Origin: Dasyornis broadbenti
Taxonomy: Eukaryota; Chordata; Aves; Passeriformes; Dasyornithidae
Length of the DNA: 64,000 nucleotides
Reading direction: 5' to 3'
Assembly: GCA_013397935.1 (NCBI GenBank)
Contig: VZRN01000629.1
Coordinates: 124,001 to 188,000 of the forward strand
Made by a program: the position numbers and the translations under genes. The notes beneath the pieces were generated by a model. It was given only the letters and a program-made list of their open reading frames with translations. It was not told the origin of the DNA and made no database searches. Shown piece by piece: positions 38,666-50,958 of this stretch (positions within the stretch are counted from its first letter, which is position 1; every line of letters starts with the position of its first letter).

Positions 38666-41600
38666 CAAAAGTAGGAAAATTGAAAGCATGAGCTGGACAG
38701 TCTTCTTTTTGGCATGTCTGGTCCTCACTTGACTCCTCACAGCCTGCTTGCATTATTCACTGATAGGAGTATTTGAGGTTTAGAAAAGTCTTTGTCTTTC
38801 CCTCTTTCTCTCTGCATCAAGTCAAGTCCTGTAACTGAATATGAAGGTTTTTGAAAACTTTTTGTCTGCTGTTTGGTGCTTATACCTCTGTATACCCGTT
38901 CTTATGCCTTTATACAGCTCAAGGTGCATGTGTTAGTTTCCTTTAATCTTTTTTGATGCACCAACCTTTGTGTGGTCTTCGTTGTACTTTCAGTCTTCTG
39001 CTCTGCAGAACACATCTTGTTTCCCCCTCCATTAAACCTATATTCATCCGTACCCCGAAGCATTAATGAAAATGTTAACAATGTGCCTGAAGTTGAAATA
39101 ATCAGACTTGTGACAAACATAACTACTTTCATTGCATCTCTACTTGTCGTGCTTCATCACTACATTGTAAACTCTTTTAAGAGGAAACCTGCTCAGGCAT
39201 TGTCACTGAAGGGCTTTTTAGTTTGCTTTAGAATTAATAGGGAGTGTAGGTAATACTGTGCTCTTGAGGGAATATGCCATGCAGACAAGGATTTCCTGGA
39301 TAGTGTAAAACTTTTATAAGAGCAAGAGAGAGTCCTCTTGCTCATCTCCCAGGTGACAATTGGGTATGAAGAGGTGAAACATTTCCAGTCCGGATAAGAG
39401 GGAAGAAAAACTTGCTTGTTTGTCCCCTATACCAGTTTTGAGCTGTATAGGACACAAGTTGTTGTACAGGAAAATTAAGTACCAAAAGTGAGGGGGTTTT
39501 GGCACTGAGGTCCATAATGGAGAGCCATCCAATAGCATATAACACTCCTGAATCCACTTATACAGGATTAAGTTTGCACTTTTACTTGACTCTAAGGGGA
39601 GATCTGTGAGTTGAACTGAAGGCAAACCTTGGCTTGCACATCTCAGTATTTGTAATATAAAAGATATTAAAAAGTCTTTCTGATGCCAGTGTCCTGCAAC
39701 AGTTTAAAGACTAAACAAAAGAATGGATTTCTCAGAGAGCTCTTCCTCCTGTTCAGTTCTGCTAAGAACTGAATCAACAAGCTATGAGTTTTGCAGGTGA
39801 CTGATGTCTGTAACTAAGTGACTTGTTGCTCTGTCTAAGCCAATTTATTAAAAAGCAAAATATTTAATCTCTTTGAAAACAGTAAATATTTATGTCAGGA
39901 GGAAAGTCCTTGAGCACGTTACCATTACAGTCTTAGAAAAAGCTGGTGTTCTACATAAAGTGACTGTATGAATGTGGTGACTCTATAGAATACAGTTTTT
40001 ACAGACATGATTAACACTGGAGGAAATTAATGAAAACCAAGTTATTATCAGACAGTACTCATCCTATTACTGTCTTCTGGAAAAACACATAAAAAACCCC
40101 CCATGGAACAATGTTTTAAAATCAATGGTGCTACTTCTGCTGTTAAGTCAGTGAATACAGTATGTGCCAAGATTTACTGTGACACAAGAGTTTCCAACAT
40201 AAGCGTCCTCCCTATTACATCTAAGTTGCTTCAGCCAAAATTTAAAAATAACATAAGAACTTTACTGCATTTTGATTCCAGTCTGGAAAATATAAGGAGT
40301 AGATAGAAGAAGTCTACAATCTTACATTTCTGCAAGGAAAGACATCAAGAAGTTCTCATACCTGGGCAGTATGATGTGTTTCTCTTGCTCTTGTTAGTCT
40401 TTTATCACCTGGTATAGACTTAAAGAAGGTACAAGGTCACAGAACAGCAGCCAGAAACTTGCCATTTGTTATTATTCTCCTCCTCAGCAGTAACTTCCAT
40501 AAATTTGGGAAATATTTTTATTGAAATCCAAAATCTTAGTAGGGGATGACTACAGAAGACAGAATAAGACCTAAAGACTATGGATGAAATAAGTGTGGCT
40601 TGAACAAAACTATTTGAAGTGCAGCAGTAGACAGCATGATTGGAAATAAATGTATGATTGCTTTGGATCATGATTTCCTACATAAGTTTCTGTAACCAAC
40701 TGTTTATGCATTGGCAGTGAGAACCTGCTCTGGTTAAAACTTAGCATAAAAAACCTAATAGTTTATTAAATGTTAAAGACTGCCAGTAAATACGTATTTT
40801 CAACAGGAATTGTGACATTTGGATGTATTTTTCCAAAAATGATTTAACAAAATATGTTACAGAACACAACAACTGTGTTTTTATTCTGCACTTTCTTTGT
40901 CTTTAATCTTATTGAAAATACATCTGCTGTAATACAAGGCAAGCAGTTGCTGAAGGTAAGTCCTACATGTTTTGATATGTCACCTATGGGTGCAAACTTG
41001 GAAAGTAGTAAAGTAAAATAGCATGGCATGAGCTAATTAATATTAATGATACAGAATCCTTTTTATACCATCTTCCTTCTTTGCTTTCACTAACTTCTTT
41101 AATTTCTGGAGAATGTGATATTAATGCAGAACTGCGACAGGTATAACTCAACAAACAAAAAAAAGTCTTAATTTTTCAAAGTATGTTTGTTCATTTGTTT
41201 TAAGTTCTGTCAATCCTAGTTTGACTTTCAAATTAATAAGATGGTGTGAAATATTGTGAAACTTGGGTATAAATGCTGCAAGATTGTCATTGGTCAAAAT
41301 AGAACATTCATCATGGAAAGCAAACAAGAGGTAAAAGATTTATGCCTGAGCCTTTACTTTCTGTTTCCTGAACTTCCATTTCTTTCTGCTGACCATAAAG
41401 AAATATTTGATATTGTCGTCTACTTCAGTTACTTAGCTCTTTGTAAATAAAGGTGGCTTAGCTGTAACTGAGAAAGTGAAGACAGCCAGTTACATCTTTA
41501 CCTGTAGTCTGTGCATAGAATTCTTTCCCACACTTGGGTGGCTCAGTAGCAGTTGTATTTGATTAGATTTGCTTGATATACAAGTGAAAATTTTTCATCC

Positions 41601-43200
41601 TGCTGCAAAAACTATGCATATGCATGCTGGGCTCTCTGAGTCATGCTGTATTCACCTCTTATGGAGGATAATACAGATGTTCATTTGAACAAATGAGCAA
41701 AATTAATAACAAATGAAAAGAATCACTAATGTCTAATTCTATAATGTCCACAACTATATATCTGCAATTACATTATTGCTGAGGTTCATTAAGAGTAAAG
41801 ATTTAGAATTCTAATACAGAAAAGGGCTTAAGTTTAAGAAGAACATAATGGCCAAATGTTTTGAAATGTATCTTATGATCTTTATTTGAATAGATATGGT
41901 GAAATCATGTTTTATATCTTGCCTTTTTCTTTAAAAATTATACCAAAGCTAGCAGCATCTTTTTCTTTGGTAGTGTCTAAACAACATTGTTGCAAAAAGA
42001 AAGGAACACTAATCTTATTTTTTCAACTCTTTTAATTGTATATTTTATCTGGACATTGGAACAAATCTTGAGCTAGTGTAACTGTCCAAAGTCTTGCAAA
42101 AAGTCAGTTGAGCTGTGATCATGTCAGTATTTCTCTTTATACATTTACTCACTTTCCAGCTATCTGGATTTTATTGCTTTGCTTGGGATCATTATTTTTC
42201 ATTCATAGCTTTGAACAGTTTTGCAGTTCTTGATGTGACTATGTTCAGTCAACAAGAAGCTCTGACTCTGTCCCTACGTGTCTTTGCCAGGCCCATCTCA
42301 GGAGGTGAGAACGTGTCAAAAAACCTAGATGAGATAAAAACCTAAATGTACAGAAAGTATTTATTACAGCCTTTTGTTTAAACACTGGACAAATATTAGC
42401 AAAGCTCACTCTGAAATGCCAGAGTTGGAGGAAGGTCCATTCAAACTCTTCAGGGCCACAGAGTTCTCAGACAGGGCTGGAGTCAGTACCAGGAATTGCT
42501 TGGCTCCTGTATTCAAATGTAGACTTTTGTAATGGAGTTGTTATTTCTGGGGAATGGGACACTAACATCATTGTCTAATGAGGTCTGCCAAACAAAATAG
42601 AAGGCGTGCTTGGTGGTTCAGGAGTAAACCTCTGTCCTAGTCAGCTCATTTCATGTACATGTTTGCAGGACTGAGGCTTAAGGAGAAAACTAAATACAGG
42701 GAATGTAGGAGTATTCTGAATCTGTATCATATGTGACACAAAGCAAGCAGCTTGCCTCATTACTTGCCAGCATCGATGGCTTTACTTGTGGATGCCACTC
42801 AATATTTTTGGGCTCCATCCCATTCACATTTCAACTCTTGGTGTCTGGGTGTTAGAGACAAGGGATGCTAGAAGTTGTGTTTGCTTTGTTGTCTAAATAC
42901 ATCACTATGGATAGATGGTTTAGTGTACAAAATAAGAGATTTCCCCATAAAATGGAAGAGTAGATATGCAGCTTGGTTTTGCTTAGAAGTGACCTAATTT
43001 GAGACTAGAATGGGAAGTGTGAGTAAGCAAAGAAAGCAAACACAGTTTTTGGATGAGCATCTCTTTTAATCTTAGGAAATTATATTTTAGATGCACAGCA
43101 AGGGAGAATGTGTGGGTAGTGGACTGAAGAGATACTTACTGAGATTAATAAAGCTTTTGGATGACCTCTTCATGCTTGCTCTGTCAGCTTTTGGTTGGGT

Positions 43201-43260
43201 TTTTTTGTTGTTGTTGTTGCTGTGTGTGAATCTTTTAGAGGGTTTTGTTTGTTTGTTTGT
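43201..43260. repeat. (GTT)n and (GTTT)n microsatellite
   Basis: GTT units at 43206-43219 and GTTT units at 43243-43260, near the 3' end of intron 1. Confidence 0.85.
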
Positions 43261-43572
43261 CAAATGTTGAAAGTTTTATTTGTGCAAGGAGTCATGGCCG
43301 TGCTCAGATGTATCTGTGAGTCTTTGGAGAATTAGAGCTTGGGTGGGTTTTTTTGGATTTGGTTTTTTTTTCCTTTCAGCAAACAACTCTTTCTCTCTTA
43401 ATGTCTTGGCAATATACCAAGTATCTCTGCATTTCTGTGCAACGTATACCCACTAGTATAACAAGGTTCAAAAGACTTATACTCATGTTGGAAACGTATT
43501 CTATCATCATGTCCACACACCTACACGTTTTCTAGTCATTGTGGTTTATTTTTTTTTCTTTTTCCTTCTAGA

Positions 43573-43690
43573 ATGGTTGCCTGGGGTAAACAGCACTGCT
43601 GTGTTGGCAGAATACAGGACATTTTCTTGAGATTCGGGATTGTTCAAGCAGTCCTTTTACTTCAGTTGTTCCTGGCTACAGCAAGCAAAG
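43573..43690 (+). CDS. ADGRG2: ADGRG2-like adhesion GPCR, exon 2: start codon and signal peptide
   Basis: The exon is 43572-43690: acceptor ttccttctag before it, donor AAAG|GTAAGT after it. Its first base is followed at once by ATG. It encodes 39 complete residues and ends in phase 1. The peptide starts MVAWGKQHCCVGRIQDIFLR, followed by a strongly hydrophobic stretch (about residues 22-35, with VLLLQLFLAT) and a small-residue end (ATASK), i.e. a signal peptide with an unusually long N-region. The spacing and residues (MV....C.VGR then L.F.I then a hydrophobic core) match the start of human ADGRG2 (GPR64), my main reason for this name rather than ADGRG4. Known role: ADGRG2 is an orphan adhesion GPCR of epididymal and efferent-duct epithelium. 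The start is fixed by the splice site, the Kozak G at +4 and the signal sequence. Confidence 0.82.
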
Positions 43691-46600
43691 GTAAGTGAAT
43701 TTTTTCCTCATTTGGCTAGTGTTGGTATTCCAAATAAATAGCGTTAGTCCTGATGAATAGGACTTCTGAATATATTCAGAACAAGCAAGTTTTTGCCTCT
43801 TGAAATCAAGAAATGAAGCAGTTGGTGTTTAGCATTTTGGATGCTTCTCATGTATTCATAAAAAATTATTGGTAGCAACTTCTTCTAGGCTATGCACAAG
43901 GAGACAACCAAAACACTATTTGTAATAAAAAGACAAATTACTTTATTGCTATTTTCTTTGAACTGGAAGTGTTACAATTTTCAGAATATGTTATTAAAAT
44001 ATCTTTTAGACTGCTCTTACAAAAAAACATGACAAGATCCTTTGAGCTTCACTGTATTTAGGGCATGTATGAGTGTAGAACATCTCCTGCACTACTCTTG
44101 GTTGTGGATCTGAATATGACTAAGGAAAAGGTAGTAAGGTCCAAAACATGTAACAGACATGATATATTTGAACTTGGCAGTTTTTTCTCTTTATGTGACA
44201 GTAAATGAAAAATAAATTCATAAGGTTCTTGTACAAATTGGATGACTGATATGGCAATCCTTTTGTGTGAGGTAAAGTAGAATAAAGTGAGGTAAAATAA
44301 TTTGTGTTTTTTCATGGCTGTTCTGTAAACTGATGGTTGGTCTGTCACTACGCTGTACCTCAGCTGATAAAGATAAGAGTGCTCGTCATTCATAAAGCTT
44401 CTTTATATCAAGAGTATGTAATACATTTATTGTGTTAATAATGTGCTTAGAGTATTAAAAAATTGAGAGTGTTTTTTTGCCCTGTGGGCACTTATTGGCT
44501 AGTTTCAGAAGCTGCATTCGTGGCATGTTATTTTACTCTAGGTCAGAACTTCTTGCAGTTCAAATTTACTCCCTAGTTTTTTTAAGTATGCCTGCTTAAC
44601 GACATTGTATGAGCTATGAGATTTCATAGGTTATAGACTAGACTGATTCTGACTCTAATTCTCCAAATTTGGTAATTTTCATAAAATGTGTCTATTGAGA
44701 CAGAATCTGAGATTCAGGTGGAAAACCTGCTACTAAGATGGAGAGGTTTTAACCTCTTGGATTTTAAATAGCAAAAAGGACAGAGCTGCTCAGCAGATGG
44801 ACAGATATCCTAGAAGACGTTTTCCAGGGAAAATCTGACTGTATCTGAAGTTCTGAGGAAGCAAGCAAAGAGGGATTTCATTTTTCACCTTTGTATCACT
44901 TGCAAGTGTCGGAAATCATCAAGAAAAGCTAAACTGACACAATAATTTATTTGTTTTCTCCCTATTTTATTGGGTTTTTTTTTATTATTTTAGGTTGTTA
45001 GTACTGTCAGCATCATCTCTATTCAGTTCTCTCCTCATTTGAGGTGCCAAAGTATGTTTGTGTTCTCCAAAAAATATGAAGATAGAAGAACTTCTTGCGT
45101 TCTTTCTGATGCTCAGGATGCTAAATAATGTTGCGTTGTTTATCCCCGGCTAAGCAAATAAAACTGTGAATGAAAAGGAGGGATGAAATTGATTTTGAGG
45201 AAACAGTTCTTAGCTTCACATTTTCAAAATATTCAACAGAATCAGGTGACCCAAATGTAGAAAGTTCAGAGTTTTAAACTTTTTATAAAGAACAGTTATG
45301 AGCTCTAGACGGAATACATAAATATACAAGAGTCTTTTGACGTCATTTTAATGGACTGTAGCAAGCCAAATGTGTTACAGGTGGCAAACATTTGCAAGGA
45401 AGTTAATGACTATTGTTGTTACTAGTTAAAAGCCAGATTGTGCAGACACATAAACTTGTGAGTATTTTTATTTAAAATGACTGTATTAATGCTCAGCTAT
45501 ACTGCTACAGTGGTTATTAGGAATATAAGGAAAATAACACTGGTGCTTATGTGATGAGAGAATGTGCTCCTATAGGTCTAATTCTTAATAGCTATGGTTG
45601 GCTATCTCTTGTGAAGATATCAATGATCACTATCTAAAAATGTTTAGAAAAAAGCAAGAGATTGCATTTTTGGTTTATGTTGTCATTCTCAGAAAGTTTC
45701 TTTTAAACATTTGGATGTATGTGCATACATTTCAGGATTTCTTTTAGGGCTTAAGAGAACATGCTTATTAAGTACATGCTTTTAGTTTTTGTGAGGGTAA
45801 AACCCCCAGGTTTTGTATCTGTTAGACATAAGTATAGTAAAAAGAAAAAACTCACATTTCTGAAAAGGCTTATGTGCCCAAATACAGCAATAGGCATTGA
45901 AAAGTCAGCCCATGATTACTACAGGGTGGAGTTTCCTTCACTCCAAATTGTGATTTTTTTTTTTCCTTTAAGTTTTTTTTTTTTTTTAAATTACTATAAT
46001 TATTTACTTTTTCCTGATTTTTCTTACTCTGAAGATGTTTGAAGCATTCTTTCCACTATGCTACCTTTTCTGTGCTGTGGTGATAAAGGTATGTTCATGG
46101 CTCCTTTTCTGAATGTGTTGTATTGTCTGGACCCAAGGACACTGATATAAGACAGGAATGCCTTTGTCATTGGCAGTTGCTGTTCCTTGATTCCGTGGTC
46201 AAGGGTGGGTCGCAGCCCACAGGCACCATTGCTAGAGAAAATCAGTGATGATTAACAGATCTTCCTAAGGCTTTGCTGTAATGTCATCTCCTAATCACAT
46301 TGCATCCACCCACATATCAAGGAGACTTAGTCAAGATGATTATGATAATTAATTTCTAACATAATGCTGTACTGCACTCACTTGGAACAGCAAAGTGCAT
46401 TTTCGGACTGTGATTATGATTTCCTTTGTGCAGATAAAGCATATTAAAATTTCCAATCCTTTCTTGTAACAATTCAGATAGTATCTATTCTCTTAACTTT
46501 GATATCCCTTTTTTGCACTTTTTTTTAATGACTGTTTGGAGCAAAGTGGGCCAGCTTCCAGTTTCCAGAAGGGTAGATCTCTCTATGTTAACACTTTTCT

Positions 46601-49600
46601 TAGTTTAAGTTAATTCTTCAGGCCTTGCATATTGATCAACAGCAGAATTGTCAGCAGATTGATCTCATTTTGCATAATTTCTGTTGGCTACCTGTCTTAT
46701 GACTGTTTTCATCTCCAAGTTTATGCCCACTGTGGCTCCCTTGACAACTTCGAAGTGACAATTCCCCTAAAGAATGCAATAGAATTTAGCAGCCCTTTAA
46801 TTCACTATTGGCACATCAACACTGCTTTAGTGCTTAACATGAAATCAAGACTTTCAGAATTCGTTCATTTCCAAAACCAAGTCTACTGATGATACTTCAA
46901 ATTTGGTGAATATTTTTGCTCAGAAATGGAATTCCTCTCTGTCAATTTGGATAGTTAACAGTGACTTCAAGTTTTGAAGCTGTGTCAGGAAATTTCCTTT
47001 ACCAGTCAATTTGGCCATCTCTACATGCTCAAGATTGCTTACAGGAATTTTGGAGGCTATATGAGTCATGCAAGTATACTTCTGACATATGCTGTCTGAG
47101 AAACAGCTGCTGCATCAAGTGTTTCAAAACCTTCAGCAAAATTTCTACTTAATAATGGAAGACTTCAGCAATTTTTTTTATTTGGAAAGACTGTGTCACC
47201 AGTGTTGGCATGTAACTAGCTGGCTGTTTCCTTTATAAAATCAGTTTCTTCATGGTCTGTCCATGCTGTAACATAGTAGACCTGTTTTAATTTTAGTTTA
47301 AAAGGTAGATACATTTGAGCCTGTATCTAAAAATCTTGTCTTCTGTGACACTTTCCCCTCCCATCCACTCTTCCTTGTCCAGCTCTAAAGTAATTTTAAA
47401 AATCAGTTTCCATGCTGAAATGTTCTTATCTGAGTATCCCAGATTTTGCTTTCAGACTCTGACGAGTTGCCAAATTGAATGAGTGAATTCATGCTGTCAG
47501 GTTGGGCAGGGGGAAGTAATTCTACTGTTTGCTGTTAGGTCAAGTATGTTCTTCTTCCTCATTCCCATTTAGAACCAATCTAAGTATTAACTAACCATTC
47601 AAAATCCACTGTCTGCTAGGTAGGATTTGTACCTAATTCAGCCTGTACCCACAGAGTTTTTTGTTTGGTCTATAGCCTTGCCTGGCACTTTCATGATGTG
47701 TGCTGAACTTCAGGAATGATTCTGGATTGTGAAAAATGCCTGTGAGCTTCTGCTAGTTAGCATCACAGAGAGAGTCTTGAAGCTATAGGATGCAACAAGA
47801 ATAGGTATCAATGAGTTTCCATGAAACTGGATTGATATATTTTGTGTTTCAGACTTTTTCTGGTAGCTTGCACTTACCAAGTTGCACTTGGAAGTTAGGA
47901 ACTTTTTCCTTGTTTTCACTTGTTGCTATTGAAAAAGAAATTTGAGAGCCTGGAGGTCAAGAGACCGAAAAGTTGTCAGAACTGGCGTGATGTAAGCTAG
48001 TGCTCTGGTTGCTTGCGAATATTACAGAACAGCTGGCTGTGATCTTGACAGCTAACTAGGACTATGAATGTAAACTACCCTGGAAAAAAGCCCTGTTCCA
48101 AGTTGCCTGGAAGTTTGTCTTCTTACAGGAGAGCTAATGGAAAAGGATTTTTTCCTATGTTGGCCGACTTTTTTCTACTTTCCAACCCTGACCAATCATG
48201 ATGAATCCCATACGTCCTCTGGAGAGTACATAAGAGCTCTGCACGTATTGGAAAATAATTACCTCCTTAAAGGTGTCAGTAATGTGTGCTCTTGCACTGG
48301 CTGAGCATCTGCCAGGCTGTTTCATTTTTCTGTTGTTCCATTTCACCTTCCAAAGGAACTTTTTCTTATTTTGTTGCTGATGTGTGCAGCCTAAAACAAG
48401 CAACCATGAGAATGATTATGCGATTGGAGTGTGCTTATTTCTGCAAAATAAAAGTCATCTCCAAAGAGTTTACATCTGCAGCCACAAAAGTCAGTCCTTT
48501 TCAATATTGGGACAGTGGAGGAAATGAGGCACCTACAAGAACTGAGCAGTTAATGATCAAGTTTCAGTGTTTGGGGCATTGTCTGGAACTACTTGTTTTG
48601 TAGGGAAGGTGCCCCACTGGACCCGTTGTTTATGAACAGAGAGGGCTGTTGGATGATGTGATGGGTTGGAGGCCTCACCAATCACAAAATAATGTTTTTA
48701 GTTTTTGTAGAAGTAAGGAGGGGAGTCAGCAGAACTCCCACCTTGGACTTCTGGAAGGGAGACGTTGGCATTTTTAGGGGACTAGTTGACAGAGTCCCTT
48801 GGAAAGCTGTCCTGAAGGGCAAAGGAATCCAGGAAGGCTAGATATTCTTCTTCAAGACTGAAATCTTAAAGGGGCAGGAGCAGGTCATCCTTTGCTGAAA
48901 GATGAGCCAGTGGGGAAGATGACCAACCTGGATGGACAGAGAGCTTTGACTGGAACTCAGGAACGAAAGAAGAGTTTATGACCTTTGGAAGAAGGGGCAG
49001 GAAACTACAAGGGGCAAGAGGACTACAAGGATGTCTTAAAGTTAGGCAGGGAGAAAATCAGAAAGGTCAAAACCCAACTAAAATTTAATCTGGCTAGTGC
49101 CATAAAAGACAATAAAAATGTTTGTATAAATATGTTAGCAACAAAAGGGCTAAGGAGAATCACCAGCCTTTATTGGATGAAGGGGGAAATGTAATGACAA
49201 AGGATGAGGAGAAGGCTGGTGAACTTCATGATTTCTTTGACTCAGTCTCAGAGTACCCAGTGCCCTGAGCTGGAAGACAGGGATGGGGAGCAGAAGGAAG
49301 CCTCAGTTGTATGAAGTTCATCAACGCCAAGTGCCAGGTCCTGCACTTGGGTCACAACAACCCCATGCAGCACTATAGGCTTGAGGAAGAGTGTCTGGAA
49401 AACTGCATGACAGAAAAGGATCTGGAGGCTTTGATTGACAGCTGCTGAACATGAGCCAGTTGTGCCCAGGTGGTCAAGAAGGCCAATGGCATCTGGTCTA
49501 TTTCAGCAATAGTGTGGCCAGCAGGACCAGGGCAGGGATTGTCTCCTGTACTCAGCACTGGTGAGGCCACACCTCAAATCCTGTGTTCAGTTTTGGGCCC

Positions 49601-50340
49601 CGCATTTCAAGAAAAACATTGAGGTGCAGGAGCAAGTCCAGAGAAGGGCAATGGAGCTGGTGAAGGGTCTGGAGCACAAGTCCTATGAAGAGCAGCTGAG
49701 GGATCTGGGATTGTAAAGCCTGGAGAAAAGAAGGCTAAGAGGAGACCCTGTTGCTCTCTACCTTAAAGGAGTTTGCAGCAAAATGGGGGTTAGTCTCTTC
49801 TCCCAAGTAACAAGTGACAGGACAAGAGGAAATGGCCTCAAGTTGCACCAGGAGAGGTTTCGACTGGATACTAGGAAACATTTCTGCCTGGAAGGGGTTG
49901 CTAAGCATTGAACCAAGCTGCGGAGGCAAGTGGTTGGCTCCATCCCTGGAGGTGCTTAAAATATATGTAGATGTGGCACTTGGGGACATTGTTTAGTGGT
50001 GGACTTGGCAATGCTGGGTTAACAGTTGGACTCAGGGATCTTGGAGGTCTTTTCCAGCCTAAATGATTCTATGATTGTACATGGTCATCCTTGGTATTGT
50101 GCATAAATTTTACTTCAAAGCTTTCATGAGCAGCTAGGATTTATTGACTGCCTCCAAAATTGTCACTTCCCTACCACGAAAATAAATCCAAAGGAGTAGG
50201 TTACAAGATTGTTTCTTAATGTGTTGTTTTAAAAACTCCTAGGAAAATGCCTAGAAACAGTACAATATGGAAGAATAATTTTCATATAAAAGATCTTTTT
50301 TAAGACAAATCATTTTACAAATCACCTTTTCTTTATTTAG
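43691..50340 (+). other. ADGRG2: Intron 2 of the ADGRG2-like gene
   Basis: GTAAGT at 43691 to a ctttatttag acceptor at 50340. The last third is occupied by a CR1 element (48605-50080) ending only 260 bp from the pentraxin exon. No additional coding exon is recognised; overlapping short open frames are unstructured. A T-rich block lies at about 45955-45990. Confidence 0.65.
48605..50080 (+). mobile_element. CR1 LINE with internal deletion, sense to the gene
   Basis: Landmarks in order: the end of the endonuclease domain (MNREG-like start near 48630), a Trp-rich linker, the AQLELNLA-type motif seen here as KTQLKFNLASAIKDNKN (about 49065-49128), and VMTKDEEKAGELHDFF (about 49190-49240). The reading then jumps directly at about 49260-49310 to the post-palm segment KFINAKCQVLHLGHNNP and EKDLEALID. 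The 3' UTR follows, ending 'gaggtcttttccagcctaaatgattctatgattg'. The entire catalytic palm with the YADD-type box is therefore missing, and stops and shifts litter the rest. It is inactive. It lies in the same orientation as the host gene. Confidence 0.9.
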
Positions 50341-50958
50341 ATCAGGAGGATTTCCTAGGGCGATACAAAGCCGTCTTTAGAACTGCATGTGAAGATCCAT
50401 GGAGTATGTCATCAAGAATTTCTCTGCGTCCCTTGAAAGAGTTCCTTGTCTGTGTTCACCTCAAGCTGTATTCCTCAAATAGTCCATGGACAGCATATGT
50501 ATATGCTGAAAAAACTCTTCACACCAATCTCTCTGCAAATAAGTATGATCTGGGACTTACAGGAGATCATGGTAAATTGAAGGTATGGTTGTTTGGAAAT
50601 CAAATAAATAAAACAGTAAGACTTCGTAAAAACACTTGGAACCAAATATGTATCCAGTGGAAAAGTGACAATGAGGAGATGAAGTTATTCATAAATGGAA
50701 CAGAAAAATTACACAGAAGACTAAACGGGAAAGTTAATTTGCCTGGAAAAGGCCAGTTCTTACTTGGCTGTTCAAAGCTGCAAGGTGCAGCTGCATCACC
50801 TCACCTGGGTATGACTGGGGAGCTGTACCTGTTCAGAATGTGGGACAAAGCAAATATAACGCAATCTAAGGACTGCCAGGATAGTGGTGTTATACGCTGG
50901 AGAAAGGAGGATTGGACCTATAACACGACAATAGAAGAGGATAACTCTTTACAATGTG
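50341..50958 (+). CDS. ADGRG2: ADGRG2-like adhesion GPCR, exon 3: pentraxin/LamG-like domain
   Basis: Acceptor ttatttag|AT, donor TGTG|GTAAGT; 618 bp, phase 1-1, fully open. With exon 2 it makes residues 40-245. It encodes a complete pentraxin (PTX/LamG-fold) domain of the type in adhesion GPCR group G. Landmarks are FLVCVHLKL (C77), YDLGLTGDH (108-116), WNQICIQW (C143), LFINGTEKL, GQFLLGCSK, GMTGELYLFRMWD, a C218 in KDCQD, VIRWRKEDW and a terminal C245. C77 and C143 match the canonical pentraxin disulphide. Human ADGRG4 has the near-identical DLGLAGDH motif and the same LF.LWD...C.G.I..W order. N-glycosylation sequons are at N102, N129, N158, N211 and N234. In the family this domain is extracellular and binds matrix or other ligands. 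To my knowledge human ADGRG2 lacks it, so either this is ADGRG2 with an ancestral domain or an ADGRG4 relative. Confidence 0.93.

Larger units (their letters stand above)
33875..43571 (+). other. ADGRG2: Intron 1 of the ADGRG2-like gene
   Basis: GT at 33875 to AG at 43570-43571, the latter preceded by a long T/C tract (about 43545-43569). It contains the remaining half of the CpG island, a G-rich tract (34738-34758), a possible CR1 fragment (35033-35115), a poly-T run (38644-38665) and GTT/GTTT microsatellite sequence (43201-43260). No further coding exon was recognised. An extra non-coding exon cannot be excluded. Confidence 0.6.

Noticed and set aside
49373..49989. Minus-strand open frames over the CR1 3' region
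   Set aside because: Antisense shadows of the CR1 element in intron 2.
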